Part shown: one piece after another, positions 14,465 to 22,549 of the stretch
Layout: each line of letters opens with the position of its first letter
Position numbering within the stretch: the stretch's first letter is position 1
Source of the DNA: JACNKV01 sp964422145
Lineage (GTDB): Bacteria; Fidelibacterota; Marinisomatia; Marinisomatales; JACNKV01
Direction: 5' to 3'
Assembly: GCA_964422145.1 (NCBI GenBank)
Contig: CAYQZV010000024.1
Span: forward strand, 1 to 27,637
DNA length: 27,637 bases
Notes under the pieces: generated by a model
Database searches by the model: none
Told to the model about the DNA's origin: nothing
Seen by the model: the letters and a program-made list of their open reading frames with translations, nothing else
Made by a program: the position numbers and the translations under genes

Positions 14465-17047
14465 ATGCAAAAAGGATTAATCTATTTATTTCTGACTATT
14501 TTCCTGACCGGAACTGTTTATGGTAATCGGTGGGAGATTGTTTCATCCGATCATGAAACATTGGTTTTGGATATCGAATTCATCGTTCAATTTCAAATTG
14601 ATCTTGAACCTGAACACATCACCATCGGACTTCCAACTGATAATTATCCGCAGGTTGAATCCATTTTTTCCGTGGAAAGACCATTTAATTTTACTCCGGT
14701 TGAAACGCCGTTCATTGGAGTGGAATGGGTCGGAATGCAGCAAATCCATTCTCTGAATACGGCTACCATAAGAATCTCTCCTTTTGCAGGAAATCAGCAA
14801 TACTATTCGTCTGTCCGAGTGACACTTCGGTTTGATGATGCCGAGTTCAATCCTGCAAACAATTTATCCAAACACCAAAAAGATTTCCTTAGTTATTCAG
14901 TTGCAAACTGGGAAACAGCTCAGAGTTGGATTAGTGAATCGCCACGTCAACACCGAACTACGTTTAGTGAGTCGGAACATCTTATCATCGGCCCAACGAT
15001 ATTTGAGTCAGCTAGTCAACCGCTGATCGACCACCGGGTAAATTCTCAATATGTTCGACTGGACAGTATTTACACACAATTCGGTGATGGGAGTCCCTCA
15101 CCTGCAGCGATCCGTGAGTATCTTATGTGGGCATACACGAATTGGTCCTCACCGCCGGTTTTCGTTTTACTCATGGGTGATATCGAATGGGTTGGAACAT
15201 TATACGGTCATAATTATAATGGCGAGTATGCTGCCGACGATTATTTTGTTACACCCTATACTGGTTCACGACCTGTTGCAGCCATAGGACGGTATCCGGC
15301 ACATACTTCAGACGATGTTGATACATTTGTTGCCAAGTTGATTGAGCATGAAACCAACCCGGAGTTTGGTCCCTGGAGATCCCGAATTACCTTAGTTGCA
15401 GACGATGCTGCACGTCCCGAGCCCAATATCGGAGATGTAAATACAGGCAAAAGTCATACTCGATACTCTGAACAAGTGGCTGAACGTATCCCAGATCAAA
15501 TTGAAATCAAGAAAATTTATATGATGGACTATCCGGAAGTCAGTGACGCTTCAGCTTATGGCGTTGTTAAACCGGATGCAACTGAAGCGTTATTTGCTGC
15601 ACTTGAAGAAGGAACGGCGGTATTAAATTACATCGGTCATGGCGAGCCTGCAAAACTGGCGCAAGAAGAGTTGTTGTCAAAAAACCGCGGAGATATTCAC
15701 TCGATTCAGACCGGAATGAAACTACCAATTTGGATTGGAGGAACTTGCTCATGGGGATATTTTGATGATCCAAACTACGATGCGATGTCAGAAGATATCA
15801 TCCGTCTGCCTGGAAATGGAGCATCTGCTGTCATTACCACATCTAGAAATATTGGTATTCCTTCAAATGGACTATTGGTCCGAAACATCGTTGCCGGTAT
15901 GTTTTCGGATGGACAAACTGCAGATGCAGCTATCGGAAATGTACTTCAATCTGTGAAACCCGGTACTGACGCCGGGAGATTGTTCCATTTATTTGGAGAT
16001 CCCGCTATGCCTCTTCCTTTTCCCAAAGGGATTGCTTCTCTGGATTCCATTTCATCAGACACACTCATTACGCTTTCACCTACACAATTTTTTGGGACTC
16101 AACCTTTTGAGCAAGCATCCGGTACGGGATATGTTAATTTGAAGGAAGGAACCAGATTTGTTACGCGACATTATATTTTCCTAGGGAATGAAGAAGAACT
16201 ATCATACTATTTACCCGGGGCTTCATTATTCAGAGGTCAGTTCAGCTTTTCGGGTGATCAGTTTTCCGGTGAGTTGATTGTGCCAAAGGATATCTCCAAT
16301 TTGGATACGACCGGATATCTTCGCACATATATCTTAACCGAAAACGGTGAGGAAGCTCTTGCTGTTAATTCGACGGTGACTTTTTCCGGGAACGGATCAG
16401 TGATAGACACTGAAGGTCCTATGGTACAGTTTGAAACATCCGAGGGAAGAATCCTGCAAACCGGGGATCATTTTTTCAAAGAAGAAGGATTAATTCTGCG
16501 ACTCTCTGATATTAACGGAATCAATTTAACCGAAGAGATCGGGCATGAAATTTTACTCACTGATCTTTCAACCGGACATGAAACAGATGTAACCGAACGG
16601 TTTGTTTACGATATAGATGAGATCACAACCGGGACGATATTCGTTCCATTGGACGAGTTTGACTCAGAGTTATATATCCAAGTCAGAGCGTGGGATAATG
16701 CAAATAATCTTACCGAGAAGGAGATATCTCTCACGCAATCAGACACCGACCGGCTTCAATTATTCCAGGTGTATAACTTTCCGAATCCATTCAGCGATGG
16801 AACTCAATTTACGTTTGAGATCACATCACCCGCCGACGTCAAAATCGACATTTACACTTTAGGCGGTAAACGTATCCACTCCATCGATGAAACCTATTTC
16901 CCCGAAGCCGGATATTATACGATCCCGTGGAATGGAACTGACCATTACGGAGAAACGATAGCAAACGGCGTTTATTTGTATCGTTTGAAAGCAACCAATT
17001 CAAATCACAGTGTCTCGATCATAGAAAAACTGGCAAAATTCAGGTGA
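14465..17047 (+). CDS. C25 (gingipain-fold) cysteine peptidase with T9SS C-terminal domain, PorU-like
   Basis: This is about 860 residues from the ATG at 14465, chosen because it puts the signal peptide (MQKGLIYLFLTIFLTGTVYG) at the very N-terminus. In-frame TTG 14411 and ATG 14429 would precede it with a polar stretch. The catalytic dyad of family C25 is visible: His392 in NYIGHGEPAKL and Cys428 in GGTCSWGYFDDP. After it come the typical NGASAVITTSRN and LFHLFGDPAMPLPFP. This GHG / C-x-x-G-x-FDDP pattern is close to PorU, the T9SS sortase that cleaves cargo C-terminal domains and attaches them to the cell surface. A plain secreted C25 protease is the alternative. The C-terminus (VYNFPNPFSDGTQFTFEI through NGVYLYRLKA) is itself a T9SS-type sorting domain, as is also true of PorU. 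It probably acts at the outer membrane. The stop overlaps maf. Confidence 0.85.
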   Translation: MQKGLIYLFLTIFLTGTVYGNRWEIVSSDHETLVLDIEFIVQFQIDLEPEHITIGLPTDNYPQVESIFSVERPFNFTPVETPFIGVEWVGMQQIHSLNTATIRISPFAGNQQYYSSVRVTLRFDDAEFNPANNLSKHQKDFLSYSVANWETAQSWISESPRQHRTTFSESEHLIIGPTIFESASQPLIDHRVNSQYVRLDSIYTQFGDGSPSPAAIREYLMWAYTNWSSPPVFVLLMGDIEWVGTLYGHNYNGEYAADDYFVTPYTGSRPVAAIGRYPAHTSDDVDTFVAKLIEHETNPEFGPWRSRITLVADDAARPEPNIGDVNTGKSHTRYSEQVAERIPDQIEIKKIYMMDYPEVSDASAYGVVKPDATEALFAALEEGTAVLNYIGHGEPAKLAQEELLSKNRGDIHSIQTGMKLPIWIGGTCSWGYFDDPNYDAMSEDIIRLPGNGASAVITTSRNIGIPSNGLLVRNIVAGMFSDGQTADAAIGNVLQSVKPGTDAGRLFHLFGDPAMPLPFPKGIASLDSISSDTLITLSPTQFFGTQPFEQASGTGYVNLKEGTRFVTRHYIFLGNEEELSYYLPGASLFRGQFSFSGDQFSGELIVPKDISNLDTTGYLRTYILTENGEEALAVNSTVTFSGNGSVIDTEGPMVQFETSEGRILQTGDHFFKEEGLILRLSDINGINLTEEIGHEILLTDLSTGHETDVTERFVYDIDEITTGTIFVPLDEFDSELYIQVRAWDNANNLTEKEISLTQSDTDRLQLFQVYNFPNPFSDGTQFTFEITSPADVKIDIYTLGGKRIHSIDETYFPEAGYYTIPWNGTDHYGETIANGVYLYRLKATNSNHSVSIIEKLAKFR

Positions 17048-17625
17048 AAAGTTTACCCGTCATATTAGCTTCTACTTCTCCAAGACGGCAGCAACTTCTT
17101 ACTCAAATCGGACTTGATTTCACGATTATTCCAAGCTCGGTTCACGAGGATTTTTCTATTGATTTATCACCTGATAACTTTGTAAAACATTATGCAGAAC
17201 TCAAAGCGCTGGACGTTGCAAAAAACAACCCAAAACATTTGGTGATCGGAGCGGATACGATTGTCGTTCACAAAGGAAATATCCTTGGGAAACCTGCAGA
17301 TGAAGATGAAAGTTTTACAATGCTGTCTGCACTTTCCAGAGAAACTCACACTGTGATCACAGGTGTTTCTATTCAATGCCCTGAAAAAAATATCCACATC
17401 ACTTTCACCGAAAAAACTTATGTTACTTTTCGTGAACTTTTGAATGAGGAAATACACTATTACATCCAACATTACAAGCCGTTAGACAAAGCCGGTTCCT
17501 ATGGGATTCAAGATTGGTTTGCTGTTTGTGTTGAAAAAATCGACGGATGTTTTTATAACGTGATGGGATTCCCTCTCTCTTCCTTCTATCAGCAGTACAA
17601 AAAGATAAACGGCTTACATTCATAA
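17044..17625 (+). CDS. maf: Maf-family nucleotide pyrophosphatase
   Basis: This 193-residue protein hydrolyses non-canonical or excess nucleoside triphosphates to monophosphates. The nucleotide-binding signature LASTSPRRQQLL opens the protein, the catalytic Asp71 lies in GADTIVVH, and GKPADEDES and KAGSYGIQ follow. These features match the YhdE (dTTP/UTP pyrophosphatase) subgroup, although subgroup specificity is only a guess. The start is GTG at 17044, overlapping the C25 peptidase stop as GTGA, so translation is probably coupled. It is 19 bases upstream of the peptidase E gene. Cytoplasmic. Confidence 0.95.
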   Translation: MKSLPVILASTSPRRQQLLTQIGLDFTIIPSSVHEDFSIDLSPDNFVKHYAELKALDVAKNNPKHLVIGADTIVVHKGNILGKPADEDESFTMLSALSRETHTVITGVSIQCPEKNIHITFTEKTYVTFRELLNEEIHYYIQHYKPLDKAGSYGIQDWFAVCVEKIDGCFYNVMGFPLSSFYQQYKKINGLHS

Positions 17626-17644
17626 TCGTCGAAATCAGTTTATT

Positions 17645-18358
17645 ATGAAGCGACTCCTTTTACTCAGTAATTCCACCATGCGCGGGCAATTATTCCTAGG
17701 ATGGCCGGAGGATCATATCAAAGCATTTTTATGTAAGGGTGTTCAAACAGTTTTTTTCATTCCTTATGCTGCAGTCAATATTGCGTGGGCAGGATATAAA
17801 AAAGCAGTCCATAAACGTTTTGGTGAAATGGGTTTCGATCTTATTTCTGTATACGATAAGGGTGATCCTGTAGAAAAAATCAGAGATGCTGAAGCCATTG
17901 TTGTGGGTGGTGGAAATACCTTTTCGTTACTTCATCATTTACAACGATATCAAATAGTTCAAGCAATCCAAGAGAGAGTTTCTGAAGGAATTCCATATAT
18001 CGGATGGAGTGCCGGATCGAATGTGGCATGCCCAACTATTCGAACGACAAACGACATGCCCATCATTGAACCGCAATCGTTTGAAGCACTGAACCTCATT
18101 TCGTTCCAATTAAACCCTCATTATACCGATTATGTGCAGCCGGATCATGGCGGAGAAAGCCGTGATGACAGAATTAACGAATTCCTCATTGTCAATAAAG
18201 AGATGCCGGTGGTTGGACTTCGGGAAGGTTCAGGATTGATCGTTGAGGGTGATGAAATTCAGTTAGTCGGAAACAAACCGGTTAAAATCTTCCGATATGG
18301 AAAAGAACCGCTTGAAACATTTGAGATATCAAATCCCATTTATGACCTAATTAACTAA
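17645..18358 (+). CDS. pepE: Dipeptidase E (peptidase family S51)
   Basis: This 237-residue cytoplasmic serine peptidase cleaves N-terminal Asp-Xaa dipeptides. The nucleophile is Ser122 in YIGWSAGSNVACP, followed by Asp137 in TTNDMPI and His159 in LNPHYTDY, which correspond to the Ser/Asp/His set of Salmonella PepE. IVVGGGNTFSLLHHL (85-99) is the oxyanion-side glycine loop. Length is normal. The ATG at 17645 follows maf by 19 bases, so C25 peptidase, maf and pepE form a probable operon. Confidence 0.95.
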   Translation: MKRLLLLSNSTMRGQLFLGWPEDHIKAFLCKGVQTVFFIPYAAVNIAWAGYKKAVHKRFGEMGFDLISVYDKGDPVEKIRDAEAIVVGGGNTFSLLHHLQRYQIVQAIQERVSEGIPYIGWSAGSNVACPTIRTTNDMPIIEPQSFEALNLISFQLNPHYTDYVQPDHGGESRDDRINEFLIVNKEMPVVGLREGSGLIVEGDEIQLVGNKPVKIFRYGKEPLETFEISNPIYDLIN

Positions 18359-18372
18359 AGTCGATTACGTTT

Positions 18373-18402
18373 AAATACTATCCCGGTATTTGGATATTTT
18401 TT
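18373..18402 (+). terminator. Weak rho-independent terminator after pepE
   Basis: AAATAC (18373-18378) and GTATTT (18386-18391) form a 6-base stem with a 7-base loop. GGA and then a T-rich run (ATTTTTT, 18395-18402) follow. It lies 15 bases past the pepE stop, so it fits the end of the plus-strand operon. The stem is AT-rich and weak. Confidence 0.4.
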
Positions 18403-18474
18403 CTCAATGGGGTATTTTCACTGACTTGATCTAATATTTTTGATATTGTATCTTTCAAATTCTGTTAATAGCTT

Positions 18475-18618
18475 TGTGTTGGTATTTAACACATGAACAG
18501 TTTTGTATACCAAGGCAGATGCACTCGGAAGCAAAAAGCGTCGCTCCTCGTTCCTCGTCGCTGTACTTTTCTGCTTCTGGTGGGTAAAGCGATACACCAT
18601 CACGTATCACAGTGGTGT
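18475..18618. repeat. Cluster of three inverted repeats (possible mobile or attC-like element)
   Basis: Three structures lie in 144 bases. TGTGTT/AACACA pairs at 18475-18480 and 18488-18493. A large imperfect hairpin at 18528-18577 joins GAAGCA to TGCTTC and AGCG-T-CG to CG-T-CGCT, with extra unpaired bases on the 3' side only. ACACCA/TGGTGT pairs at 18594-18599 and 18613-18618. The large hairpin contains a CGTCGCTCCTCGTTCCTCGT run that is richer in GC than its surroundings. One-sided bulges are a trait of integron attC sites. An ATTTAAC box (18484-18490) fits their RYYYAAC core, but no partner GTTRRRY box is present, so that identity is not established. No coding signal is seen here. Confidence 0.5.
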
Positions 18619-18642
18619 TTAATTAAAACAAAAGGAATAGTA

Positions 18643-19176
18643 ATGAAAAATATTTTCATCATTTTTACGGTATTCTGTATTCATTTCATTTTTGCTCAAC
18701 AATTGGCTGTGGAGTCTTTATCGCATGTATCTAAATCAACAGATATTAAAATAAAAATTAAAGAGAGTTCAGAAATAATAAGTGGCACTATTTACAGATA
18801 TGATTCCTCAAAGTTGATTCTAAATACTTCCCGTCTTCAAAAAAGGGATTTTATTACAATTGGTGTCACTTCTGGGATTTTTACGGGGGTTGGTTATTTG
18901 ATTGCGCTTGGGTCAAAACCATTAACGGAAAGATATAAAGTATTGAGTGAGATAAGCGTCAACGAAATACAACAAATTCAAGTCAAAAAAACAAATAACA
19001 GGAATGCTAGTATTGCATCTGGTTTACTTGCAGTTGGCTTTTTATCTCAAGCAAATAAACCTGAGATGGAAGGAAGTGCGCTAGCGTTTGTTTGGTTGCC
19101 TATTTCTCTCACACCTTTTCTATTAAAATCCTATTTTTCATTCAGTTGGGAAACAGTTTTTATTGCTAACAATTAG
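18643..19176 (+). CDS. Unrecognised secreted or membrane protein
   Basis: This is a 177-residue protein I do not recognise. The start is the ATG at 18643, which has AAAGGA at good spacing and gives a clear signal peptide (MKNIFIIFTVFCIHFIFA, cleaved before QQ). An in-frame ATG at 18493 would run through the inverted-repeat cluster and is unlikely. After the signal comes a small beta-rich segment (IKIKESSEIISGTIYRYDSSKLIL, about 36-59, broken here only for description), then a glycine-rich hydrophobic helix (VTSGIFTGVGYLIALG). A KVLSEISVNEIQQIQVKK strand follows, then a second hydrophobic stretch near residues 125-160. This layout, a short beta module followed by glycine-zipper helices, is seen in many small envelope proteins of unknown role. 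It stands alone between pepE and the Rnf cluster, with low GC. Confidence 0.6.
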   Translation: MKNIFIIFTVFCIHFIFAQQLAVESLSHVSKSTDIKIKIKESSEIISGTIYRYDSSKLILNTSRLQKRDFITIGVTSGIFTGVGYLIALGSKPLTERYKVLSEISVNEIQQIQVKKTNNRNASIASGLLAVGFLSQANKPEMEGSALAFVWLPISLTPFLLKSYFSFSWETVFIANN

Positions 19177-19384
19177 TGATTGTAGAACACCCACTCCACC
19201 AGACGGCTCGATGTGGCAGCATAACTAATGAGTTTTGGTAAAATTAAGATGAGATTATTAACAAAAGATTTGAGACCGGATCTACCGTTCTCTGATGCAT
19301 TTATTTGTTAGGTACTTAAACATGCGGTTATCAGAGTATGAATACTTCTTAAGGGGTGTCGAAATATTTAATTGGTTTTGGACA

Positions 19385-19428
19385 AAAATAATTTATAATC
19401 GTTCAGTAAACTAATTCTAAATTATTTT
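19385..19428 (-). terminator. AT-rich hairpin at the end of the Rnf operon
   Basis: TAAATTATTTT (19418-19428) pairs perfectly with AAAATAATTTA (19385-19395). On the minus strand the arm overlaps the last codons and stop of the rseC-like gene, and the second arm itself ends in a run of five T. The stem has no GC pairs, so it is at best a weak terminator. Confidence 0.35.
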
Positions 19429-19833
19429 TAAATACTCGCCCGGCTTTTCTGCTATTTTTTTTATAGAGTTTCGGCCTACCAAACCGCCAATAAATACTCC
19501 GATTATTCCACCGAAAAACTGAAGTATCTCAACCAGAATAAATTTTGGATTTGGATATAATACATACATCATTGCTATTCCAATTAAGAATCCCAAAAAA
19601 GGAATTCCGTATTGAAGAAAAGATAACTTAAGTGTGAGTGAGCCGGCTTCTTCAATAACAACGGTATCTTCTACAGACGCATGAGTTGAATTATTAGCGA
19701 TGATAATTCGATCTTTGTCTGATTGAGGAGAGCACAGGACTCTCGCCCCGCATGTTTTGCAATGATCTTGAGTTTTGATCAGAACATGCGCCAGATCACC
19801 TTCTATTTTTATTATTCTGTCATTATCCAGCAT
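19417..19833 (-). CDS. RseC/MucC-family protein associated with Rnf
   Basis: This 138-residue protein matches the SoxR-reducing/RseC family layout. A small N-terminal beta domain contains a cysteine cluster (CKTCGARVLC, with Cys25, Cys28 and Cys34), and IEEAGSLTLKLSFLQYGIPFLGFLIGIAMM starts a pair of membrane helices. A second helix (FFGGIIGVFIGGLVGR) follows, then a basic tail. In Escherichia coli, RseC and the Rnf-like Rsx complex together keep SoxR reduced. Here it is the last gene of the rnf cluster, 4 bases after rnfB, so a role in Rnf assembly or redox coupling is likely. No soxR is seen in the window. Confidence 0.8.
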   Translation of the reverse strand: MLDNDRIIKIEGDLAHVLIKTQDHCKTCGARVLCSPQSDKDRIIIANNSTHASVEDTVVIEEAGSLTLKLSFLQYGIPFLGFLIGIAMMYVLYPNPKFILVEILQFFGGIIGVFIGGLVGRNSIKKIAEKPGEYLKII

Positions 19834-19837
19834 TACG

Positions 19838-20659
19838 TTATGCCTGGGCTATCGTTTCATCTATTGTTCCGATAGCTTTCGTAGGGCATTTTTCCGTCGG
19901 GGATTTTGGTTCCGAGCCATATAATCCATAATTGATCTTAGCCAAATTATTATCCATTTTAATCTGCCCTTCTTCAACCGCACGGACACAAATTCCGCAC
20001 CCGACACAGGCAGCGATACACACTTTACGGGCATCTTTGGGCGCATCTTCATTTTTACAAAAAATATAGAGTTTATGTTTTTCAGGGTGAAGTTCAATAA
20101 CCTCTCTGTGGCATGCATCCACACAGTTCCCGCATCCGGTGCATTTTTTATCATCAACGATGGGGATACCATCTTCACTCATTTTAATCGCATCAAACGG
20201 ACAAGCAATAATGCAATCACCAAACCCAAGACAACCGTAAGCACAAAGACGATCACTTCCCCCAACAACCATCGCAGCTGTGCAAGATCGTATCCCGTCA
20301 TACTCGGCTCGAATAGCCGTTTTACTGTATCCCCCGTTGCACAGAATTCTGGCAAGTAAACGCTCACCCGTTTCAACTTCAACTCCAAGGATTTCTGCGA
20401 GTTCTCGTACACTTTCTTCATCCGAAACCGGGCACCCATTTACCATGGCAGATCCACTGACAAGGTTTTCAGCAAAATTTGCACAACCCGGATATCCGCA
20501 TCCGCCGCAATTCGCTCCGGGTAATTGATCCATTAGTAATGGAATTCTTTCGTCTTCTTCAACATAAAATCGTTTTTGTGCTATGGATAAGCCTGCTGAA
20601 AAGATTAACCCTAATCCTCCCATGCTGGCAATGGCAATTAAAACGGACTGTACATCCAT
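19838..20659 (-). CDS. rnfB: Rnf electron transport complex subunit B (iron-sulfur)
   Basis: This 273-residue subunit takes electrons from ferredoxin. One N-terminal membrane helix (about 4-26) is followed by a [4Fe-4S] motif CGGCGYPGC with Cys51, Cys54, Cys59 and Cys76. Then come CAYGCLGFGDCIIACP (139-154) and CTGCGNCVDACHRE (173-186). The last cluster is CIAACVGCGICVRA (214-227), with a further Cys258. The second ferredoxin motif ends in CH instead of the usual CP. The ATG at 20659 has AAAGG upstream. Unlike the other rnf genes it is separated from its predecessor (rnfA) by 134 bases, so it may have its own control. Confidence 0.95.
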   Translation of the reverse strand: MDVQSVLIAIASMGGLGLIFSAGLSIAQKRFYVEEDERIPLLMDQLPGANCGGCGYPGCANFAENLVSGSAMVNGCPVSDEESVRELAEILGVEVETGERLLARILCNGGYSKTAIRAEYDGIRSCTAAMVVGGSDRLCAYGCLGFGDCIIACPFDAIKMSEDGIPIVDDKKCTGCGNCVDACHREVIELHPEKHKLYIFCKNEDAPKDARKVCIAACVGCGICVRAVEEGQIKMDNNLAKINYGLYGSEPKSPTEKCPTKAIGTIDETIAQA

Positions 20660-20691
20660 GAACGAAACCTTTCTTTTTTCATCGAATAACT

Positions 20692-20785
20692 CCGCAGAGG
20701 ATTTGAACGATTTGAGAATTGATAACGGTGTTACTAAGCATTCGCATTACTTGGAACCCTGGTTATGTGCTCATTTCCCCTGCGG
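20692..20785. repeat. Long-range inverted repeat in the rnfA-rnfB gap
   Basis: CCGCAGAGG (20692-20700) and CCCCTGCGG (20777-20785) can pair with one mismatch across 76 bases, almost filling the 134-base untranslated gap between the rnfA stop and the rnfB ATG on the minus strand. It could be an RNA fold that sets rnfB expression or stability. I see no known riboswitch consensus. Confidence 0.35.
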
Positions 20786-20793
20786 TTAATTCT

Positions 20794-21366
20794 TTACATC
20801 ATCCCGGCAAACCCCATGAATGCCAGTGCTAAACTTCCTGCTACGATCATGGTGATTCCGGCTCCCTGAAAAATCTTCGGGACATTGGCTAATTCCAATT
20901 CTTCCCTAATCCCTGCCATTAAGACCAATGCCAGAGTGAATCCTGCTCCTGCACCGATGGCATAAATGATGCCTTCGATAAATGTATATTCTTTTGCGAC
21001 TGCAAATAATGCTAATCCCATGATCGCGCAATTTGTCGTGATCAGCGGGAGATAAATGCCTAATGAGTTATATAGTGGTTTACTGACTTTTTTAATGAAC
21101 ATTTCTACCAATTGAACCAAAGAGGCGATTACCAAGATAAATGAAACGGTTTGAAGAATCCCCAACCCAAACGGAAGGAGGATAAAATGGTGGATCAAAT
21201 AGGTCACAGCGGCCGTGATCGTCATGACGAACGTCACCGCCATACCCATACTGACGGCAGCATCCACTTTTTTGGAAACCCCGACAAATGGACAAATCCC
21301 TAAAAATTGTGACAGGACAAAATTATTGACGATTGCAGCTGAGAAAAATAATGCAAATAAACTCAT
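20794..21366 (-). CDS. rnfA: Rnf electron transport complex subunit A
   Basis: This 190-residue membrane protein has six predicted helices. NNFVLSQFLGICPFVGVSKK carries Cys25, and YLPLITTNCAIMGLAL carries Cys113. These match the conserved RnfA/NqrE cysteines that, with those of RnfE, hold the intramembrane iron-sulfur cluster. Length is normal. The start ATG overlaps the rnfE stop as ATGA. Confidence 0.96.
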   Translation of the reverse strand: MSLFALFFSAAIVNNFVLSQFLGICPFVGVSKKVDAAVSMGMAVTFVMTITAAVTYLIHHFILLPFGLGILQTVSFILVIASLVQLVEMFIKKVSKPLYNSLGIYLPLITTNCAIMGLALFAVAKEYTFIEGIIYAIGAGAGFTLALVLMAGIREELELANVPKIFQGAGITMIVAGSLALAFMGFAGMM

Positions 21367-21974
21367 ACTTTAGCCCTTCGTTCATTAAGCCAGTTTGCGG
21401 CTCCGATCATCAGTCCCAAGGTTAAAAATGCTCCTGGAGGCAGGATCATCACCAACCATGTATTGAATGTTTCGGGTAAGATCGCAACGCCAAAAATCGC
21501 CCCGGCACCCAACAGCTCACGAATACTGCCTAACAAAACCAAAACCCATGTGAAACCTAATCCCATACCCAAACCATCGGCAATGGATCGGCCTGCGTTA
21601 TTTTTGGATGAAAAGGCTTCCTGTCTGCCTAAAATCAAACAATTCACAACGATCAGCGGAATGAACGCTCCCAACGATTTACTGATCTCCGGTGTAAATG
21701 CGGCTAAGAATTTATCCACCACGGTCACAAATGTTGCGATAATCACAATGAAACTGGCTATCCGTACTTGCGCAGGGATGAGTTTTCGGATCAGCGAGAT
21801 CAGGATACTGGATGCAATCAGAACAAATGTCGTCGCCATCCCCATGGCTAATCCGTTGACGGCTGCATTGGTTACTGCGAGGGTTGGACATAATCCAAGT
21901 AACTGAATAAACACCGGATTTGCCGTCCAAACTCCTTTTAAAAATTCATCTTTAATTTTTGTTGGTTTCCGCAT
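21363..21974 (-). CDS. rnfE: Rnf electron transport complex subunit E
   Basis: This 203-residue membrane subunit is homologous to RnfA. NPVFIQLLGLCPTLAVTNAA has Cys29 and FIPLIVVNCLILGRQEAF has Cys112, the two cluster-binding cysteines. Six hydrophobic segments are visible. The start is shared by one base with the rnfG stop (TAATG) and the stop overlaps rnfA as ATGA. Together with RnfA it forms the core through which electrons cross the membrane. Confidence 0.96.
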   Translation of the reverse strand: MRKPTKIKDEFLKGVWTANPVFIQLLGLCPTLAVTNAAVNGLAMGMATTFVLIASSILISLIRKLIPAQVRIASFIVIIATFVTVVDKFLAAFTPEISKSLGAFIPLIVVNCLILGRQEAFSSKNNAGRSIADGLGMGLGFTWVLVLLGSIRELLGAGAIFGVAILPETFNTWLVMILPPGAFLTLGLMIGAANWLNERRAKV

Positions 21975-22549
21975 TATTCTACCGCGTAATTTTGTGTATA
22001 TAATTCTCGAACCGCTGTTACATGATCATACATAATATCCATCACGGCTTTGGATGAAATGGTCGCTCCTGAGATGGCCTGTATCCCGCGGGTTGGATCA
22101 GCCGGTTTTGTATTTTTTATCACGGATGGTTTTATTTTATCCAAAATCAAGCCGATAAATTGATCTTTAAACCAAGGATCTTCAATTTTATTTCCCAAAC
22201 CGGGTGTTTCTGTTTGTTCCAATATCTCAATCCCTGTGATGGAATTAAACTCCGGATTCACGCCGAGCATCATGGTCAGGTCGGGAGAGAATCCGTTTCC
22301 TTTCGCTTTAAAGGCAATCCCGACAATCTCATTTTCAGCACTTTTCCCGATGTACAAAATCGTTTCCTGAATGTGGACTTCATCATAGTAATCATAAGCC
22401 GGTAAGACGGTGGAGATCGCTTTCCGTAATACTTCAAGACGATTTTGCTCAATGTAGGGCTCGGTGTATCCGTTCCAAATGGATAAAACTCCACCTGACA
22501 CTCCGGCAATAAAGGTCAATGTAATCATCATTTTTGCTGACGTTTTCAT
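21974..22549 (-). CDS. rnfG: Rnf electron transport complex subunit G (covalent FMN)
   Basis: This 191-residue subunit has one N-terminal membrane helix (about 7-26) and a periplasmic FMN domain. The covalent flavin site is SGAT (160-163), with Thr163 the attachment residue. EQTETPGLGNKI (111-122) is the other family signature. The flavin is normally attached by ApbE, which is not in this window. It overlaps rnfD by 4 bases and rnfE by 1. Confidence 0.96.
   Translation of the reverse strand: MKTSAKMMITLTFIAGVSGGVLSIWNGYTEPYIEQNRLEVLRKAISTVLPAYDYYDEVHIQETILYIGKSAENEIVGIAFKAKGNGFSPDLTMMLGVNPEFNSITGIEILEQTETPGLGNKIEDPWFKDQFIGLILDKIKPSVIKNTKPADPTRGIQAISGATISSKAVMDIMYDHVTAVRELYTQNYAVE

Noticed and set aside
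18493..18642. Longer N-terminus for the unknown protein, starting at ATG 18493
   Set aside because: It would translate the hairpin cluster and bury the signal peptide. ATG 18643 has a good AAAGGA site and gives a clean signal sequence.
18484..19313. Integron gene cassette bounded by attC sites (ATTTAAC near 18484; GTTAGGT near 19308)
   Set aside because: The two boxes each match half of the attC consensus, but neither has its partner at suitable distance. The sequence between 19168 and 19313 does not fold into an attC-like hairpin, and no integrase is visible. Only the hairpin cluster is kept as a repeat.
20583..20789. Plus-strand open frame opposite the rnfB start
   Set aside because: It is antisense to rnfB and its leader, with no ribosome site and no recognisable protein features.
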